Assembly (NCBI RefSeq): GCF_900182545.1 | Contig: NZ_FXTJ01000005.1 | Location: 124,001 to 188,000 of the forward strand | Direction: 5' to 3' | From: Geodermatophilus aquaeductus | Lineage (GTDB): Bacteria > Actinomycetota > Actinomycetes > Mycobacteriales > Geodermatophilaceae | Length of the DNA: 64,000 nucleotides | Shown here: piece by piece, positions 29,375 to 40,654 of the stretch | How the letters are laid out: each line of letters opens with the position of its first letter | Numbering within the stretch: position 1 is the stretch's first letter | Made by a program: the position numbers and the translations under genes | The notes under the pieces: model-generated | What the model was told of the DNA's origin: nothing | Databases searched by the model: none | Seen by the model: only the letters and a program-made list of their open reading frames with translations

Positions 29375-31453
29375 ATGTGTCCGCGACAGTTCGGCCCGTA
29401 CCTGCTCGACGAGGTCCTCGGCGTCGGCGGGATGGGTGAGGTCTGGCGCGCACGGGACACCCGCCGCGAACGGCTGGTCGCCCTCAAGCTCCTGCCGGAG
29501 ACCCTCAACGGCGACCCCGAGTTCGCCAGCCGCTTCCGGCGCGAGTCGCACGTCGCCGCCCGGCTGCGCGAGCCGCACGTCATCCCGATCCACGACTACG
29601 GCGAGATCGACGGCCGCATGTTCATCGACATGCGCCTGGTCGACGGCCGCGACCTCGGCGACCTGCTCACCGACGGGCCCCTGCCGCCGGGACGGACGGT
29701 GACGCTGCTGTCCCAGGTCGCCGACGCCCTGGAGGCCGCGCACGCCGACTCCCTGGTGCACCGCGACATCAAGCCGAGCAACATCCTGGTGACGCCCACC
29801 GACTTCGTGTACGTCGTCGACTTCGGCATCGCCCGGTCCGTCGGCAGCACCCGGACGTCGCTGACGATCACCGGCGCGACGGTCGGGACGCTCGACTACA
29901 TGGCGCCCGAGCGCTTCACCGACCAGCCGATCGACGGACGGGTCGACGTCTACTCCCTCGCCTGCGTGCTGGCCCAGTGCCTGACCGGGCGCCGTCCGTT
30001 CCGCGGCGAGGACCTGCCGGCGCTGCTCTACGCCCACCTCTACGTGGACCCGCCCCGGCCCAGCGAGCTGGTCGAGGGGGTGCCCCCGGCGCTGGACGCG
30101 GTGATCGCCCGGGGCATGGCCAAGCGTCCCGAGGACCGCTTCCCCACCCCGCGCGCACTGGTCGACGCCGCCCGTCTGGCCCTGGAGCCGGCTGCGCCAC
30201 CCGCACCCGGTGGGCCGACGTCGACGCCGGCGACCGTGCCGGCGAGCGCAGCCGCCGCTCCCCCGCCGACCGTGCTGGGCGTGCGCTCGGGCGACGGCGC
30301 GCACAGCTCCGTGGAGCAGCTGACCGCGGCGCCCGGTGGCGCCGGACGCGCCCCGCGCACCCGGCGCCGGCGGATCGCGCTGGCCGGCGCGCTCGTGCTC
30401 GTCCTGGTCGCCGCCGGGCTCGGGTTCCTCCTGTGGCCCCGCGACGACGGAGGGGACGCGGCTGCCGGCACACCGGCCGGCACCCTCGCACCCGAGAGCG
30501 CGGAACCGCCCGCCCCGACCACGCCTCCGCCGGCCAGCCTCGCGGTGCCGACCCAGCTGGGGGACCCGATCGCCGTCCCACCGACACCGGGCTACCTCGC
30601 GATCGCCCCCAACGACCGCTACGCCTACATCGCGCACCGGACCGCGGGCGTCGTCAGCGTCCTGGACCTGGCCTCCCTGAGCGTCAGCGCCGAGATCCCG
30701 ATCGAGGCAGGGCCGCCGCAGTTCGTCACCTTCTCCCCCGACGGCAGCCGGGCCTACGTCACCGTCTACGACGACGAGAACACCGTGCACGCCGTCGCCT
30801 TCGTCGACACGGCGACCACGGAGGTGCTGCAGACGGTCGACGTGGGGCTGCGCCCCTACGCCCCGGAGGTCTCCCCCGACGGCACCCGGTTGTACGTCCC
30901 CCTGCACAACGAGGCCCGGGTCCAGGTCCTCGACACGACCAGCGGCGAGCAGGTCGGCTCCTACCCGGTCCGGGAGAATCCGCACTGGATCGCCGTCTCC
31001 GCCGACGGCGGGCGCGGCTACACCGCCAACCACGAGTCCGGCGTGCTCTCCGTGCTCGACCTGGGCGACGGCGGCCGGGTCCTGGCGGAGGTCCCCGCCG
31101 GCGTCGCCCCGCACAGCGTCGCGATCTCACCGGACGGCAGCCGGGTCGCCGTCGTCTCGTTCGGCAGCAGCGAGATCCGCCTGCTCGACACCGCGACCGA
31201 CGTCGTCCTGGACACCGGACCCATCGGCCAGAGCCCGCAGGACGTGGCCTGGGCGCCGGACGGGCGGCACCTGTACACCACCGACGTCGACGGGGACACG
31301 ATGTCGGTGGTGGACGCCGCGACCCTCGACGTGACCGCCAGCCCCAGGCCGGGCAGCGCGCCGACGAGCGTGGCCGTGTCGGAGGACGGGGAACGGGCCT
31401 ACGTGACCAACCGGGACGACGCCACCGTGGTCGTCTACCAGCTCACGGCGTGA
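29375..31453 (+). CDS. Receptor-type Ser/Thr protein kinase with extracellular YVTN propeller
   Basis: 692 residues, ATG start preceded by GAGGAG. The kinase domain (about 7-265) has GVGGMGEVW, the ATP-binding Lys at about 38 (VALKLL), [17 protein letters not shown] and YMAPERF, with several Thr/Ser in the activation loop. A Pro/Ala-rich juxtamembrane region is followed by one membrane helix (about 333-353, [20 protein letters not shown]). Outside is a Pro-rich stalk and six to seven YVTN-type beta-propeller repeats ([20 protein letters not shown] and similar). The plan resembles mycobacterial PknD, whose sensor is an NHL propeller. It probably senses an external ligand and phosphorylates cytoplasmic targets. 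Overlaps the convergent ABC gene by 11 bases. Confidence 0.93.
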   Translation: MCPRQFGPYLLDEVLGVGGMGEVWRARDTRRERLVALKLLPETLNGDPEFASRFRRESHVAARLREPHVIPIHDYGEIDGRMFIDMRLVDGRDLGDLLTDGPLPPGRTVTLLSQVADALEAAHADSLVHRDIKPSNILVTPTDFVYVVDFGIARSVGSTRTSLTITGATVGTLDYMAPERFTDQPIDGRVDVYSLACVLAQCLTGRRPFRGEDLPALLYAHLYVDPPRPSELVEGVPPALDAVIARGMAKRPEDRFPTPRALVDAARLALEPAAPPAPGGPTSTPATVPASAAAAPPPTVLGVRSGDGAHSSVEQLTAAPGGAGRAPRTRRRRIALAGALVLVLVAAGLGFLLWPRDDGGDAAAGTPAGTLAPESAEPPAPTTPPPASLAVPTQLGDPIAVPPTPGYLAIAPNDRYAYIAHRTAGVVSVLDLASLSVSAEIPIEAGPPQFVTFSPDGSRAYVTVYDDENTVHAVAFVDTATTEVLQTVDVGLRPYAPEVSPDGTRLYVPLHNEARVQVLDTTSGEQVGSYPVRENPHWIAVSADGGRGYTANHESGVLSVLDLGDGGRVLAEVPAGVAPHSVAISPDGSRVAVVSFGSSEIRLLDTATDVVLDTGPIGQSPQDVAWAPDGRHLYTTDVDGDTMSVVDAATLDVTASPRPGSAPTSVAVSEDGERAYVTNRDDATVVVYQLTA

Positions 31454-32582
31454 CCTCGGCCGGCTCGACGAGGGCGGGGCGCTCGGCGGGGGTGACGGTG
31501 ACCGCCGTCCCGGGCGTGAGGCCCTGGCTGCCGGCGCTGGGGACGTCGGCCTGCACCTCGACGCCGTCGGGCAGCGCGACGGTCAGCCGCGTGACGGCAC
31601 CGGAGAACGTGCGCGTGACCACCCGGCCGGCACCGCGCGGGTCGGCCTCGACCTCCAGCGACTCCGGCCGCACCAGCGCGAACGCCGGCCCGGCCGCGGG
31701 CGCGGCGCCGAGCACCTCGCGGCGGACGCCGAGGAACTCCACGTCGCCGTCGCCGAGGACGGCGGGGATGCGGTTCATCGTGCCGACGAAGCCGGCCACG
31801 AACGCCGTCGCCGGGCGCTCGTAGAGGTCGTCGGGCGAGGCCACCTGCTCCAGCCGGCCGGCCCGCATGACGCCGACCCGGTCGGCCACCGACAGCGCCT
31901 CGGCCTGGTCGTGCGTGACGAACACCGTGGTGATGCCGAGCTCGAGCTGGATGCGGCGGATCTCGTCGCGCAGCTGCAGCCGCACCTGCGCGTCCAGCGC
32001 CGACAGCGGCTCGTCGAGCAGCAGCACCTGCGGCGCCACGGCCAGGGCGCGGGCCAGCGCCACCCGCTGCTGCTGGCCGCCGGAGAGCTGGTGCGGATAG
32101 CGCTGCCCGCGGTCGGCGAGCCCGACCAGCTCCAGCAGCTCCGCGGCCCGCCCGGCGCGCTCCGCCTTGTCCCGGCGGCGCACCCGCAGCCCGTAGGCGA
32201 CGTTCTCGGCGACGGTCATGTTCGGGAAGAGGCTGTAGGCCTGGAACACCATCCCGACGTCGCGCCTGCTCGGTGGCACCGCGGTGACGTCGCGGCGGTC
32301 GAACCACACCCGGCCGGCGTCGGGGACCTCGAAGCCGGCGATCGCGCGCAGCGCCGTCGTCTTGCCGCAGCCCGACGGTCCGAGCAGCGCGAGGAACTCC
32401 CCGCCGGCGATGTCGAGGTCGAACCCGTCGAGGGCGAGCACCCCGCCGTAGCGGCGGGTCAGCCCCTCGAGGCGGACCCCCACCGGCGGCTGCTCGCGCA
32501 GGTCGGCGGGCGCGGCGGCCCGGGCCGGCGCCCGGCCGGGCATCTCGGCGGTCACGGTCCCGGGCTCGGGAGCGGCGGTCAT
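31443..32582 (-). CDS. ABC importer ATPase (POPT/iron-type)
   Basis: 379 residues. Walker A LLGPSGCGKTTALRAIAG, Q-loop VFQAYSLFPNM, signature LSGGQQQRVALARAL, Walker B VLLLDEPLSAL and H-loop FVTHDQAEAL, then a C-terminal TOBE domain from about residue 270. An N-terminal Pro/Ala-rich tail of about 35 residues is unusual but probably disordered. It energises the importer formed with the two permeases and the lipoprotein upstream. Its ATG overlaps the preceding permease stop by 4 bases (ATGA). The family imports polyamines, phosphonates, thiamine or ferric iron; substrate not determined. Confidence 0.92.
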   Translation of the reverse strand: MTAAPEPGTVTAEMPGRAPARAAAPADLREQPPVGVRLEGLTRRYGGVLALDGFDLDIAGGEFLALLGPSGCGKTTALRAIAGFEVPDAGRVWFDRRDVTAVPPSRRDVGMVFQAYSLFPNMTVAENVAYGLRVRRRDKAERAGRAAELLELVGLADRGQRYPHQLSGGQQQRVALARALAVAPQVLLLDEPLSALDAQVRLQLRDEIRRIQLELGITTVFVTHDQAEALSVADRVGVMRAGRLEQVASPDDLYERPATAFVAGFVGTMNRIPAVLGDGDVEFLGVRREVLGAAPAAGPAFALVRPESLEVEADPRGAGRVVTRTFSGAVTRLTVALPDGVEVQADVPSAGSQGLTPGTAVTVTPAERPALVEPAEVTP

Positions 32583-33472
32583 GCGGGGTCCTCCTCGCGG
32601 CGCCGGCGGTCCAGCGCGGAGATGAGCAGCAGCAGCGCCCAGGTCAGGAGCAGGGAGAGCACCGAGACGGCGACCGACAGCCGCGGCTGCGACCCGGAGA
32701 TGCGCACGATCCAGGTGGGGAAGGTCTCGAAGCCGAGGATGTTGGCGACGGTGAACTCCCCCAGCACCAGGGCGAGGGTGAGGAAGGCGGCGTTGAGCAC
32801 CGAGGTCCGCAGCACGGGCAGGACCACGGTGAGCATCACCCGCGGCCACGAGGCGCCGAGCACCCGCGCGGCCTCGGTGAGCGTGCGCAGCTGGGCACCG
32901 CGGACGCCGGCGTCCAGCGCGCGGTACACGAACGGCAGTGCGAGGACGACGTAGACGAGCACCAGGATCCACGGCAGCGCCGGCTCCTGGAGGGCGAAGA
33001 ACGCCTCGGCCAGCGGCGTCCCGAAGAAGTACTCCGGCGCCCAGGCCAGCACGCTGCGCACGCCGACGACCAGCGCGATCGGCGGCAGCAGCAGCGGCAC
33101 GAGGGTGAGCAGCTCGACCAGCGGGCGCAGTCGCGGCAGCCGCAGCTCCACGAGCACCACGGTGGGCACCATGAGCAGCAGCGAGAGGAGCACGGTGAGC
33201 GCGCCGAGGGCCAGCGAGCGGCCGAAGTTCTCGGCGAACCCCTCGGCCGTCGGGATGCCCGCGTAGACGTCGGCACTGACCCCGTCGCGGCTGCGGACGG
33301 TGAACCACACCGACGCGGCCAGCGGAACGAGGAAGTACAGGCCGAGGACGGCGGCGACGGCCCAGCGCCACCAGCCGCGGCCCCGGCGGGCGGGACGGGC
33401 CGGCGTCTCCGGCTCGACGCCGGCGGCGCCGGCGACCGCCGCGGTGGACAGCCCCGTGGTGGTGGCGCTCAC
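32579..33472 (-). CDS. ABC importer permease (second)
   Basis: 297 residues, about six membrane helices beginning WAVAAVLGLYFLVPLAASVW. The EAA-like loop that contacts the ATPase is TEAARVLGASWPRVMLTVVLPVL. It forms the membrane channel with the permease encoded just upstream. GTG start overlaps the upstream permease stop by 4 bases. The GEFTVANILGFETFPTWIV segment is typical of the PotC/PhnV-type partner in the polyamine-opine-phosphonate family. Confidence 0.9.
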   Translation of the reverse strand: MSATTTGLSTAAVAGAAGVEPETPARPARRGRGWWRWAVAAVLGLYFLVPLAASVWFTVRSRDGVSADVYAGIPTAEGFAENFGRSLALGALTVLLSLLLMVPTVVLVELRLPRLRPLVELLTLVPLLLPPIALVVGVRSVLAWAPEYFFGTPLAEAFFALQEPALPWILVLVYVVLALPFVYRALDAGVRGAQLRTLTEAARVLGASWPRVMLTVVLPVLRTSVLNAAFLTLALVLGEFTVANILGFETFPTWIVRISGSQPRLSVAVSVLSLLLTWALLLLISALDRRRREEDPA

Positions 33473-34371
33473 GACAGCCACCGCGACGTGCGCCGCTGGA
33501 CCCAGGTGTAGAAGACCATCACCAGGCCGACGAGGACGACCATCCCGAGCGCCAGCGCCTTGCCGAGGTTCTCCGCGCCGACGATCACGTTGCTCGACAG
33601 CGAGTCGGCGATCTGCAGCGTCACCAGCGGGAGGCTGCTGCCGACCAGCGCCCGGGCCGTGGCGTAGGCGGCGAACGACGAGGCGAACAGCAGCATCGTG
33701 GCGCCGAGGACCGGCGGGGCGAGCACCGGGCCGCCCACGTAGCGCCAGTACTGCCACCCGCCGGCGCCGAGGACGTCGGAGGCCTCCCGCCACTGCGGCC
33801 GCAGCGCCTCCACGGCCGGGATGATCGTCAGCACCATCAGCGGGATCAGGAAGTACAGGTAGACCACCACGAGTCCGGCCATCGAGTACAGCGAGAAGCC
33901 GCCGAGACCGAGGGTGTCGGTGAGCAGTGCGGTGACCACGCCGGCGTTGCCGATCGTGGCGATGAAGGCGAAGGCCAGCGGGATGCCGCCGAAGTTGGCC
34001 AGCACGCCGGAGGCGGTGAGCACCAGGCGGCGCAGCCTCCGGCCGCGGCGGCTGCCCACGACGGCGAAGGCGAGGGCCAGGCCGAGGACGGCGCCCAGGA
34101 CGGCGGTGATCGCCGACAGCTGCAGGCTGCCGACGTAGGACCGGGCGTAGGCGCCGCCGGTGACGGTGCCGATGTTCGCCGTCGACCAGCTCTCCTCGAA
34201 GGTGACCGGGTCGACCGCGCGGAAGGCCTCCACGGCCAGCACGCCGACCGGCAGCAACAGGAAGACCGCGACGTAGAGCAGGAACGGCAGCAGCCCCAGG
34301 GCGGGCAGCAGACCGCCGCGCCGGCGCCCCCTGCGGGACGCCGGCGCAGCGGTGGCGGTCGCGGTGCTCAG
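33469..34371 (-). CDS. ABC importer permease (first), apparent CTG start
   Basis: About 300 residues from a CTG at 34371; helices begin LLPALGLLPFLLYVAVFLLLP. The EAA loop is REASDVLGAGGWQYWRYVGGP. Choice of start: the CTG overlaps the stop of the binding-protein gene in the pattern CTGA, matching the ATGA/GTGA couplings of the next two genes, and AGGAG lies 8 bases upstream. The nearest ordinary in-frame start is a GTG at 34392 without a ribosome binding site. There is no ATG, GTG or TTG between the CTG and the first helix. With its partner it forms the translocation path. Confidence 0.85.
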   Translation of the reverse strand: MSTATATAAPASRRGRRRGGLLPALGLLPFLLYVAVFLLLPVGVLAVEAFRAVDPVTFEESWSTANIGTVTGGAYARSYVGSLQLSAITAVLGAVLGLALAFAVVGSRRGRRLRRLVLTASGVLANFGGIPLAFAFIATIGNAGVVTALLTDTLGLGGFSLYSMAGLVVVYLYFLIPLMVLTIIPAVEALRPQWREASDVLGAGGWQYWRYVGGPVLAPPVLGATMLLFASSFAAYATARALVGSSLPLVTLQIADSLSSNVIVGAENLGKALALGMVVLVGLVMVFYTWVQRRTSRWLS

Positions 34372-35519
34372 CCGGAGATCTCCTGGTTCCACCGGGTGGC
34401 GACCACCTGCTGGGCAGCGCTCTCCTGCTCCTGCGTCGGGAACTCCGCGGTGCCCTCGACCGGCGGCAGGGCGGCCAGCGCCTCGGGGTCGGCGGTCCCG
34501 GCCTCCTGCATCGCGGGCAGCCGGACCGGCCGGGCGCCGCCGGCCAGGTACAGGTTCTGGCCGCGGTCGCTGTAGAGGAACTCCTGCCACAGCCGCGCGG
34601 CGGCCGGGTGCGGGGCGTAGGCGCTGATCGCCTGGCTGTAGTAGCCGCCGAACAGGCCGTCGGAGGGGACGTTGACCTGCCAGTCGACGCCCTGCTCGGC
34701 CAGCGTGGGGGTCAGCCCGGCGTTGAGGTAGTCCCAGTCGATCGACAGCGGCGTCTCGCCGCTCTGGACGGTGGCCGGGGTGATCTCGACCGGGTTGAAG
34801 TTCCCGACCTCCTTGACCTGGGCGAAGAAGTCGATGCCCGGGCCGATGTCGTCGAGGCTGCCGCCGGTGGCCAGCGAGGCGGCCCAGACACCGGAGAAGG
34901 CGGCCGCGGCCTGCGTCGGGTTGCCGTTGAGCGCGACCTGGCCGGCGTACTGCGGGTCGAGCAGGTCGGCGAAGCTGGTCGGGCACTCGGCGATCACCGT
35001 GGCGTTGCAGCCGATGGAGATGTAGCCGCCGTAGTCGTTGTACCAGTGGCCGTCGGGGTCCTTCTGGCCCTCGGGGATCTCGTCCCAGGTCTCCACCTGG
35101 TAGGGGGCGAGGAAGTCCTGGGCCTGCGCCTGGCGGGCGAAGGCGGTGCCCAGGTCGAGGACGTCGGGCGCGCGGTCCTGGCCGCGCTGGCTCTCGACGG
35201 CGTTGAGCTCGTCCTGACTGGTGCCGTCGGGCGAGGCGCTGTTGACGGTGATCCCGTACTCCTCCTCGAAGGCGGAGATGATCTCGCCGTAGTTCGCCCA
35301 GTCCGGGGGCAGCGCGATGACGTTGAGCTCCCCCTCGGCCTGCGCGGCCTCGACGAGGGCGTCCATGCCGCCGAGGTCCTCGGCCGAGCGCGCACCGGCC
35401 GCGTCGGAACCGCCGCCTCCTCCCGAGCCGCCGTCGTCGCTGCCGCCGCCGCAGGCGGTCAGCACGAGGGTCGCGGCCGCCAGCACGGTCGCGGTCCTCA
35501 GGGTGGGAGTGGATCGCAC
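34368..35519 (-). CDS. ABC importer solute-binding lipoprotein
   Basis: 383 residues, GTG start with GGAGG upstream. The lipoprotein signal ends VLTACGGG; a Gly/Ser/Asp linker follows, then a PotD/family-1 periplasmic fold (LNVIALPPDWANYGEIISAF, EEEYGITVNSASPDGTSQDE, FADLLDPQYAGQVALNG, LSIDWDYLNAGL, ISAYAPHPAAARLWQEF). It captures the substrate outside the membrane and delivers it to the permeases. The fold class covers spermidine/putrescine, phosphonates, ferric iron and thiamine; nothing in the neighbourhood decides between them. First gene of the four-gene operon 34392-31443. Confidence 0.9.
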   Translation of the reverse strand: MRSTPTLRTATVLAAATLVLTACGGGSDDGGSGGGGGSDAAGARSAEDLGGMDALVEAAQAEGELNVIALPPDWANYGEIISAFEEEYGITVNSASPDGTSQDELNAVESQRGQDRAPDVLDLGTAFARQAQAQDFLAPYQVETWDEIPEGQKDPDGHWYNDYGGYISIGCNATVIAECPTSFADLLDPQYAGQVALNGNPTQAAAAFSGVWAASLATGGSLDDIGPGIDFFAQVKEVGNFNPVEITPATVQSGETPLSIDWDYLNAGLTPTLAEQGVDWQVNVPSDGLFGGYYSQAISAYAPHPAAARLWQEFLYSDRGQNLYLAGGARPVRLPAMQEAGTADPEALAALPPVEGTAEFPTQEQESAAQQVVATRWNQEISG

Positions 35520-35639
35520 GGGTCCTCCAGGTTGAGCGGTTCGGGTCGGCCCGACGGGCCCTGCGGATGGTGGCAGAACCGGACCGTCCCGGGGCCCGGA
35601 TCCGGTGACGGTCGCGGGAACAGTCGGCGACGGGACCGG

Positions 35640-36428
35640 TCAGCGCCCGGTGAACGTCGCCTTGCCCGGGCCGCTCTCGAGGAACGAGCGCATCCCGGCC
35701 GCCTGGTCCTCGGTGTCGAAGAGCCCGGCGAACAGCCGGCTCTCCAGCGCCAGGCCGTGCTCCATCGACCCGTCGAGGCCCTCGTCGATCGCCTGCTTGG
35801 CCGCGGCCAGCGCCAGCGGCGGCCCGGCGGCGAACTTGCGCGCCATGGCGACGGCGGTGTCGTACACCTCGGCGTCGGGGACGACGGCGTCGGCCAGGCC
35901 CATCTCGAGGGCCTCCTCGGCGCCGACGTGCCGGCCGGTGAAGACGAGGTCCTTGGCCTTGGCCGGCCCGACCAGCCGGGCCAGCCGCTGGGTGCCGCCG
36001 GCGCCGGGGATGACGCCGAGCAGGATCTCGGGCTGGCCGACCTTCGCCCCGGCGCCCATGACCCGGAAGTCGGCGCACAGGGCCAGCTCGTAGCCGCCGC
36101 CGAGGGCGTAGCCGGTGATGGCGGCGATGACCGGCTTGGGGATGCGCGCCACGGTGGTGAAGCTGTGCGTCAGCTCCCGCCCCCACGCGACCATCGAGCT
36201 GCCGGTCAGCTGGGACATCGCCTTGATGTCGGCGCCGGCGGCGAACACCCGCTCTCCGCCGTAGATGACCACGGCGCGCACGTCGGCCCGCTCGGTGGCC
36301 TCGAGCGCCGCGGCCCGCACCTCGGTGTGCAACTGCTCGTCGATGGCGTTCATCTTGGGCCGGTCGAGGCGGATGGTGCCCACCCCGTCCTCCACCGACA
36401 GGGTCACGAACTCGGGTGCTGCTGCCAT
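35640..36428 (-). CDS. Enoyl-CoA hydratase
   Basis: 262 residues of the crotonase family. It hydrates trans-2-enoyl-CoA in beta-oxidation. Both catalytic glutamates are present: one in ALGGGYELALCADF and one in KVGQPEILLGVIPGAGG. The oxyanion-hole region FAAGADIKAMSQL is intact. Position beside an ABC ATPase matches M. tuberculosis echA17/Rv3041c. ATG start with TAGGGT 7 bases upstream and no ribosome binding site. Confidence 0.92.
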   Translation of the reverse strand: MAAAPEFVTLSVEDGVGTIRLDRPKMNAIDEQLHTEVRAAALEATERADVRAVVIYGGERVFAAGADIKAMSQLTGSSMVAWGRELTHSFTTVARIPKPVIAAITGYALGGGYELALCADFRVMGAGAKVGQPEILLGVIPGAGGTQRLARLVGPAKAKDLVFTGRHVGAEEALEMGLADAVVPDAEVYDTAVAMARKFAAGPPLALAAAKQAIDEGLDGSMEHGLALESRLFAGLFDTEDQAAGMRSFLESGPGKATFTGR

Positions 36429-36435
36429 GCCGCGC

Positions 36436-36441
36436 ACCCTA
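36436..36441 (-). promoter_or_regulatory. -10 element TAGGGT of the enoyl-CoA hydratase gene
   Basis: The hexamer ends 7 bases before the ATG at 36428, which selects this ATG over in-frame upstream starts and predicts a leaderless transcript. Confidence 0.5.
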
Positions 36442-36456
36442 GCCAGGCGGCCGGCG

Positions 36457-37269
36457 TCAGGTCCGGCGGCGGGCGGTGTAGCGGCCGTCGGTGCGCTCAA
36501 GCGCCAGGGGCAGGCCGAAGGTCTCCGACAGCGCCTCGGCCGTGACCACCTGCGACAGCGGCCCGGAGGCCACCACCGCGCCCTCGCGCAGCAGCAGCGC
36601 GTGCGTGTAGCCCGGCGGGATCTCCTCGACGTGGTGGGTCACCAGCACCTGCGCCGGGGCGTAGAGGTAGCTGGCGAGGTCGGTCAGGCGGCTGACCAGG
36701 TCCTCGCGGCCGGCGAGGTCCAGCCCGGCGCCGGGCTCGTCGAGCAGCAGCAGCTCGGGGTCGGGCATGAGCGCCCGGGCGATCTGCACCCGCTTGCGCT
36801 CGCCCTCGCTCAGCGTGCCGAAGGCCCGGTGCGCGATCGACTGCACGCCCCACTGCTGCATGAGCAGCGCGGCGCGGGTGAGGTCGTGGATGTCGTAGCG
36901 CTCCCGCGCCCGCCCGACGATCGCGTACCCGGCGGACAGGACGACGTCGCCGGTGCGCTCCCCCGGCTCGATCCGCTGGGCCAGCGCCGCGCTGGTCAGG
37001 CCGATCCGCGGGCGCAGCTCGAAGACGTCGACGGCGCCCATCGTCTCGCCGAGCAGCTGCACCTCGCCGCGGGTCGGGTGCATGAGCGCCCCGGCCAGCT
37101 GCAGCAGCGTCGTCTTCCCCGCCCCGTTGGGCCCGAGCACCACCCAGCGCTGCTCGGGTGTGATCGTCCAGTCCACCCCCCGCAGCAGGTGCGACTGCCC
37201 GCGGACGACGTCCACCCCGCGCATCTCGACGACGGCCTCGGCTCCGCTGACCGCGGGACTGCTCGACAC
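36457..37269 (-). CDS. Stand-alone ABC ATPase (Rv3041c-like)
   Basis: 270 residues from GTG 37269. A TTG four codons earlier is possible, but TTGGAT placed 6 bases before the GTG supports the GTG and leaderless initiation. Walker A VVLGPNGAGKTTLLQLAGAL, signature LSEGERKRVQIARAL, Walker B LLLLDEPGAGLD and H-loop LVTHHVEEI are complete. No permease gene is adjacent, so it must work with an unlinked membrane partner or in a non-transport role. The motif pattern resembles ModF/MlaF-like or iron-type ATPases; orthologues beside echA17 are uncharacterised. Confidence 0.88.
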   Translation of the reverse strand: MSSSPAVSGAEAVVEMRGVDVVRGQSHLLRGVDWTITPEQRWVVLGPNGAGKTTLLQLAGALMHPTRGEVQLLGETMGAVDVFELRPRIGLTSAALAQRIEPGERTGDVVLSAGYAIVGRARERYDIHDLTRAALLMQQWGVQSIAHRAFGTLSEGERKRVQIARALMPDPELLLLDEPGAGLDLAGREDLVSRLTDLASYLYAPAQVLVTHHVEEIPPGYTHALLLREGAVVASGPLSQVVTAEALSETFGLPLALERTDGRYTARRRT

Positions 37270-37321
37270 GACCCCATCCAACCAACCCGCTGCCCTGCCA
37301 GCCGACCGGAGGATCTGTTGG

Positions 37322-37327
37322 CAGGAT
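37322..37327 (+). promoter_or_regulatory. -10 element CAGGAT of glgX
   Basis: CAGGAT ends 7 bases before the glgX GTG. The facing gene has TTGGAT at 37281-37276 on the other strand, so the 65-base gap holds two back-to-back leaderless promoters. Confidence 0.45.
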
Positions 37328-37334
37328 CCGCTGC

Positions 37335-39473
<2,139 letters not shown>

Positions 39474-39495
39474 AACGCGAGCCCCTGAGACGGCA

Positions 39496-39529
39496 CCGGG
39501 CCCGGTCCCCCGAGGGGGTCCGGGCCCGG
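39496..39529. terminator. Bidirectional terminator glgX / FHA gene
   Basis: Sixteen-base arms (39496-39511 and 39514-39529) with one mismatch lie between two convergent stops (39473 and 39544). The central two bases mean the loop opens to about six. No U-tract. Confidence 0.75.
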
Positions 39530-39543
39530 CGTGCGCTTCGTGC

Positions 39544-40545
39544 TCAGTCGGCGGGCTGCTCGTAGGTGATGACCGTCCAGCCGAGCAGGAGGCGGTCGCC
39601 GTCGGAGAGCGGGTGGGCGACGCCGGGCTCGAGCTGGGTCCACTCGGTGGCCTCCGGCCCGGCGACGTGCGTGCCGTTGAGCGAGCCGAGGTCGGTCAGC
39701 GTGACCTCGCGGCCCTGGCGCTGGATGGCCGCGTGGGCCGAGGACAGCACGTTCTGCGTGTCGGCGATCGGCACCGGGCGGGCGTTGCCGGCGGTCACCA
39801 GCTCGTGGCTGTCGGGACGGCGGCCGAGCACGAGGTCCTCGTCGACGGTGACGACCAGGCCGTCGTCGAAGCGCAGCACCGGCGCGGAGGCGGTGTCGGG
39901 CTTCCAGAACGCCGTCTCCTCGCCGCCGTCGTCGAGGCGGGTCGACCCCTGACCGGAGGGCGAGGAGCCGGCGGGCGGGCTGTAGGACGGCGCCGCGGCG
40001 AAGCCGGCGTCGGAGCCCGCGCTGAACGACGAGGGCGGCGTGTGGGTGGCCGGCGGGACCGCCGCGGAGGCGGAGGAGGAGGCGGCGGCCAGCTGCAGCA
40101 GCGCGCCGGAGCCGGGGACCGCGCCCTCGACGAGGTCGTAGGCGACGCCCGGTGGCATCTGCGGTGTGGCCTGGCCGGGGCCGACGTAGAGGGTGGACCC
40201 CAGCGTGAACCCGGCGGCGAGGCTGCAGCCGTCGGCCGGCTGGCCGGAGACCGGGACGCCGTCGACGGCCGGCTGGCCCTTGCCGGACCACAGCGCGACG
40301 CCGGTGCCCGACCCGCCGGAGGTGTCGGTCAGGACGAGCGCGAAGGAGGCCGAGCCGCCACCCAGCGCGGCGGCCTGCGCAGCCACGGCCCCCAGGACGC
40401 GGTCGGCGCCGGGGCCGGACACACCGAGGCAGGCGTGGAGCGCGGCGACCAGAGCCGGCGAGCCGGGAGCGTCGACCCACAGCAGTCCCCCGCCGCGACG
40501 GGCCACGAGGGCGTCTCCGGGCAGGACTTCACAGCGGTCGGGCAT
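39544..40545 (-). CDS. FHA-domain protein
   Basis: 333 residues. The C-terminal FHA domain (about 235-330) keeps the phosphothreonine-binding residues: Gly-Arg in VLGRRPDSHE, Ser and His in SSAHAAIQRQ, and Asn in LGSLNGTHVAGP. The N-terminal 150 residues (RCEVLPGDALVARRGGGLLW, FALVLTDTSGGSGTGVALWS) do not match a family I know. A low-complexity Ala/Ser/Pro linker joins the two parts. FHA proteins read Ser/Thr kinase signals; its place between glgX and glgP suggests, without proof, a link to glycogen turnover. ATG start with TAGGCT 7 bases upstream. Confidence 0.82.
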   Translation of the reverse strand: MPDRCEVLPGDALVARRGGGLLWVDAPGSPALVAALHACLGVSGPGADRVLGAVAAQAAALGGGSASFALVLTDTSGGSGTGVALWSGKGQPAVDGVPVSGQPADGCSLAAGFTLGSTLYVGPGQATPQMPPGVAYDLVEGAVPGSGALLQLAAASSSASAAVPPATHTPPSSFSAGSDAGFAAAPSYSPPAGSSPSGQGSTRLDDGGEETAFWKPDTASAPVLRFDDGLVVTVDEDLVLGRRPDSHELVTAGNARPVPIADTQNVLSSAHAAIQRQGREVTLTDLGSLNGTHVAGPEATEWTQLEPGVAHPLSDGDRLLLGWTVITYEQPAD

Positions 40546-40552
40546 GCGCGCC

Positions 40553-40558
40553 AGCCTA
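40553..40558 (-). promoter_or_regulatory. -10 element TAGGCT of the FHA gene
   Basis: The hexamer ends 7 bases before the ATG at 40545. The same hexamer precedes glgP, so both may share a sigma factor. A small GGGTCG/CGACCC stem (40618-40632) between them may end the glgP transcript. Confidence 0.45.
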
Positions 40559-40654
40559 GTGACCGCGCGCCGATGTGCACGGTCCTGCTGCACCGCCACG
40601 CGGTTCCCGCGTCCCGTGGGGTCGCTGCGACCCGCGTGACGGGTGGTGTCCCGG

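Noticed and set aside
37270..37281. TTG at 37281 as start of the ABC ATPase
   Set aside because: TTGGAT there fits a -10 hexamer 6 bases before the GTG at 37269, and no conserved residues precede the GTG.
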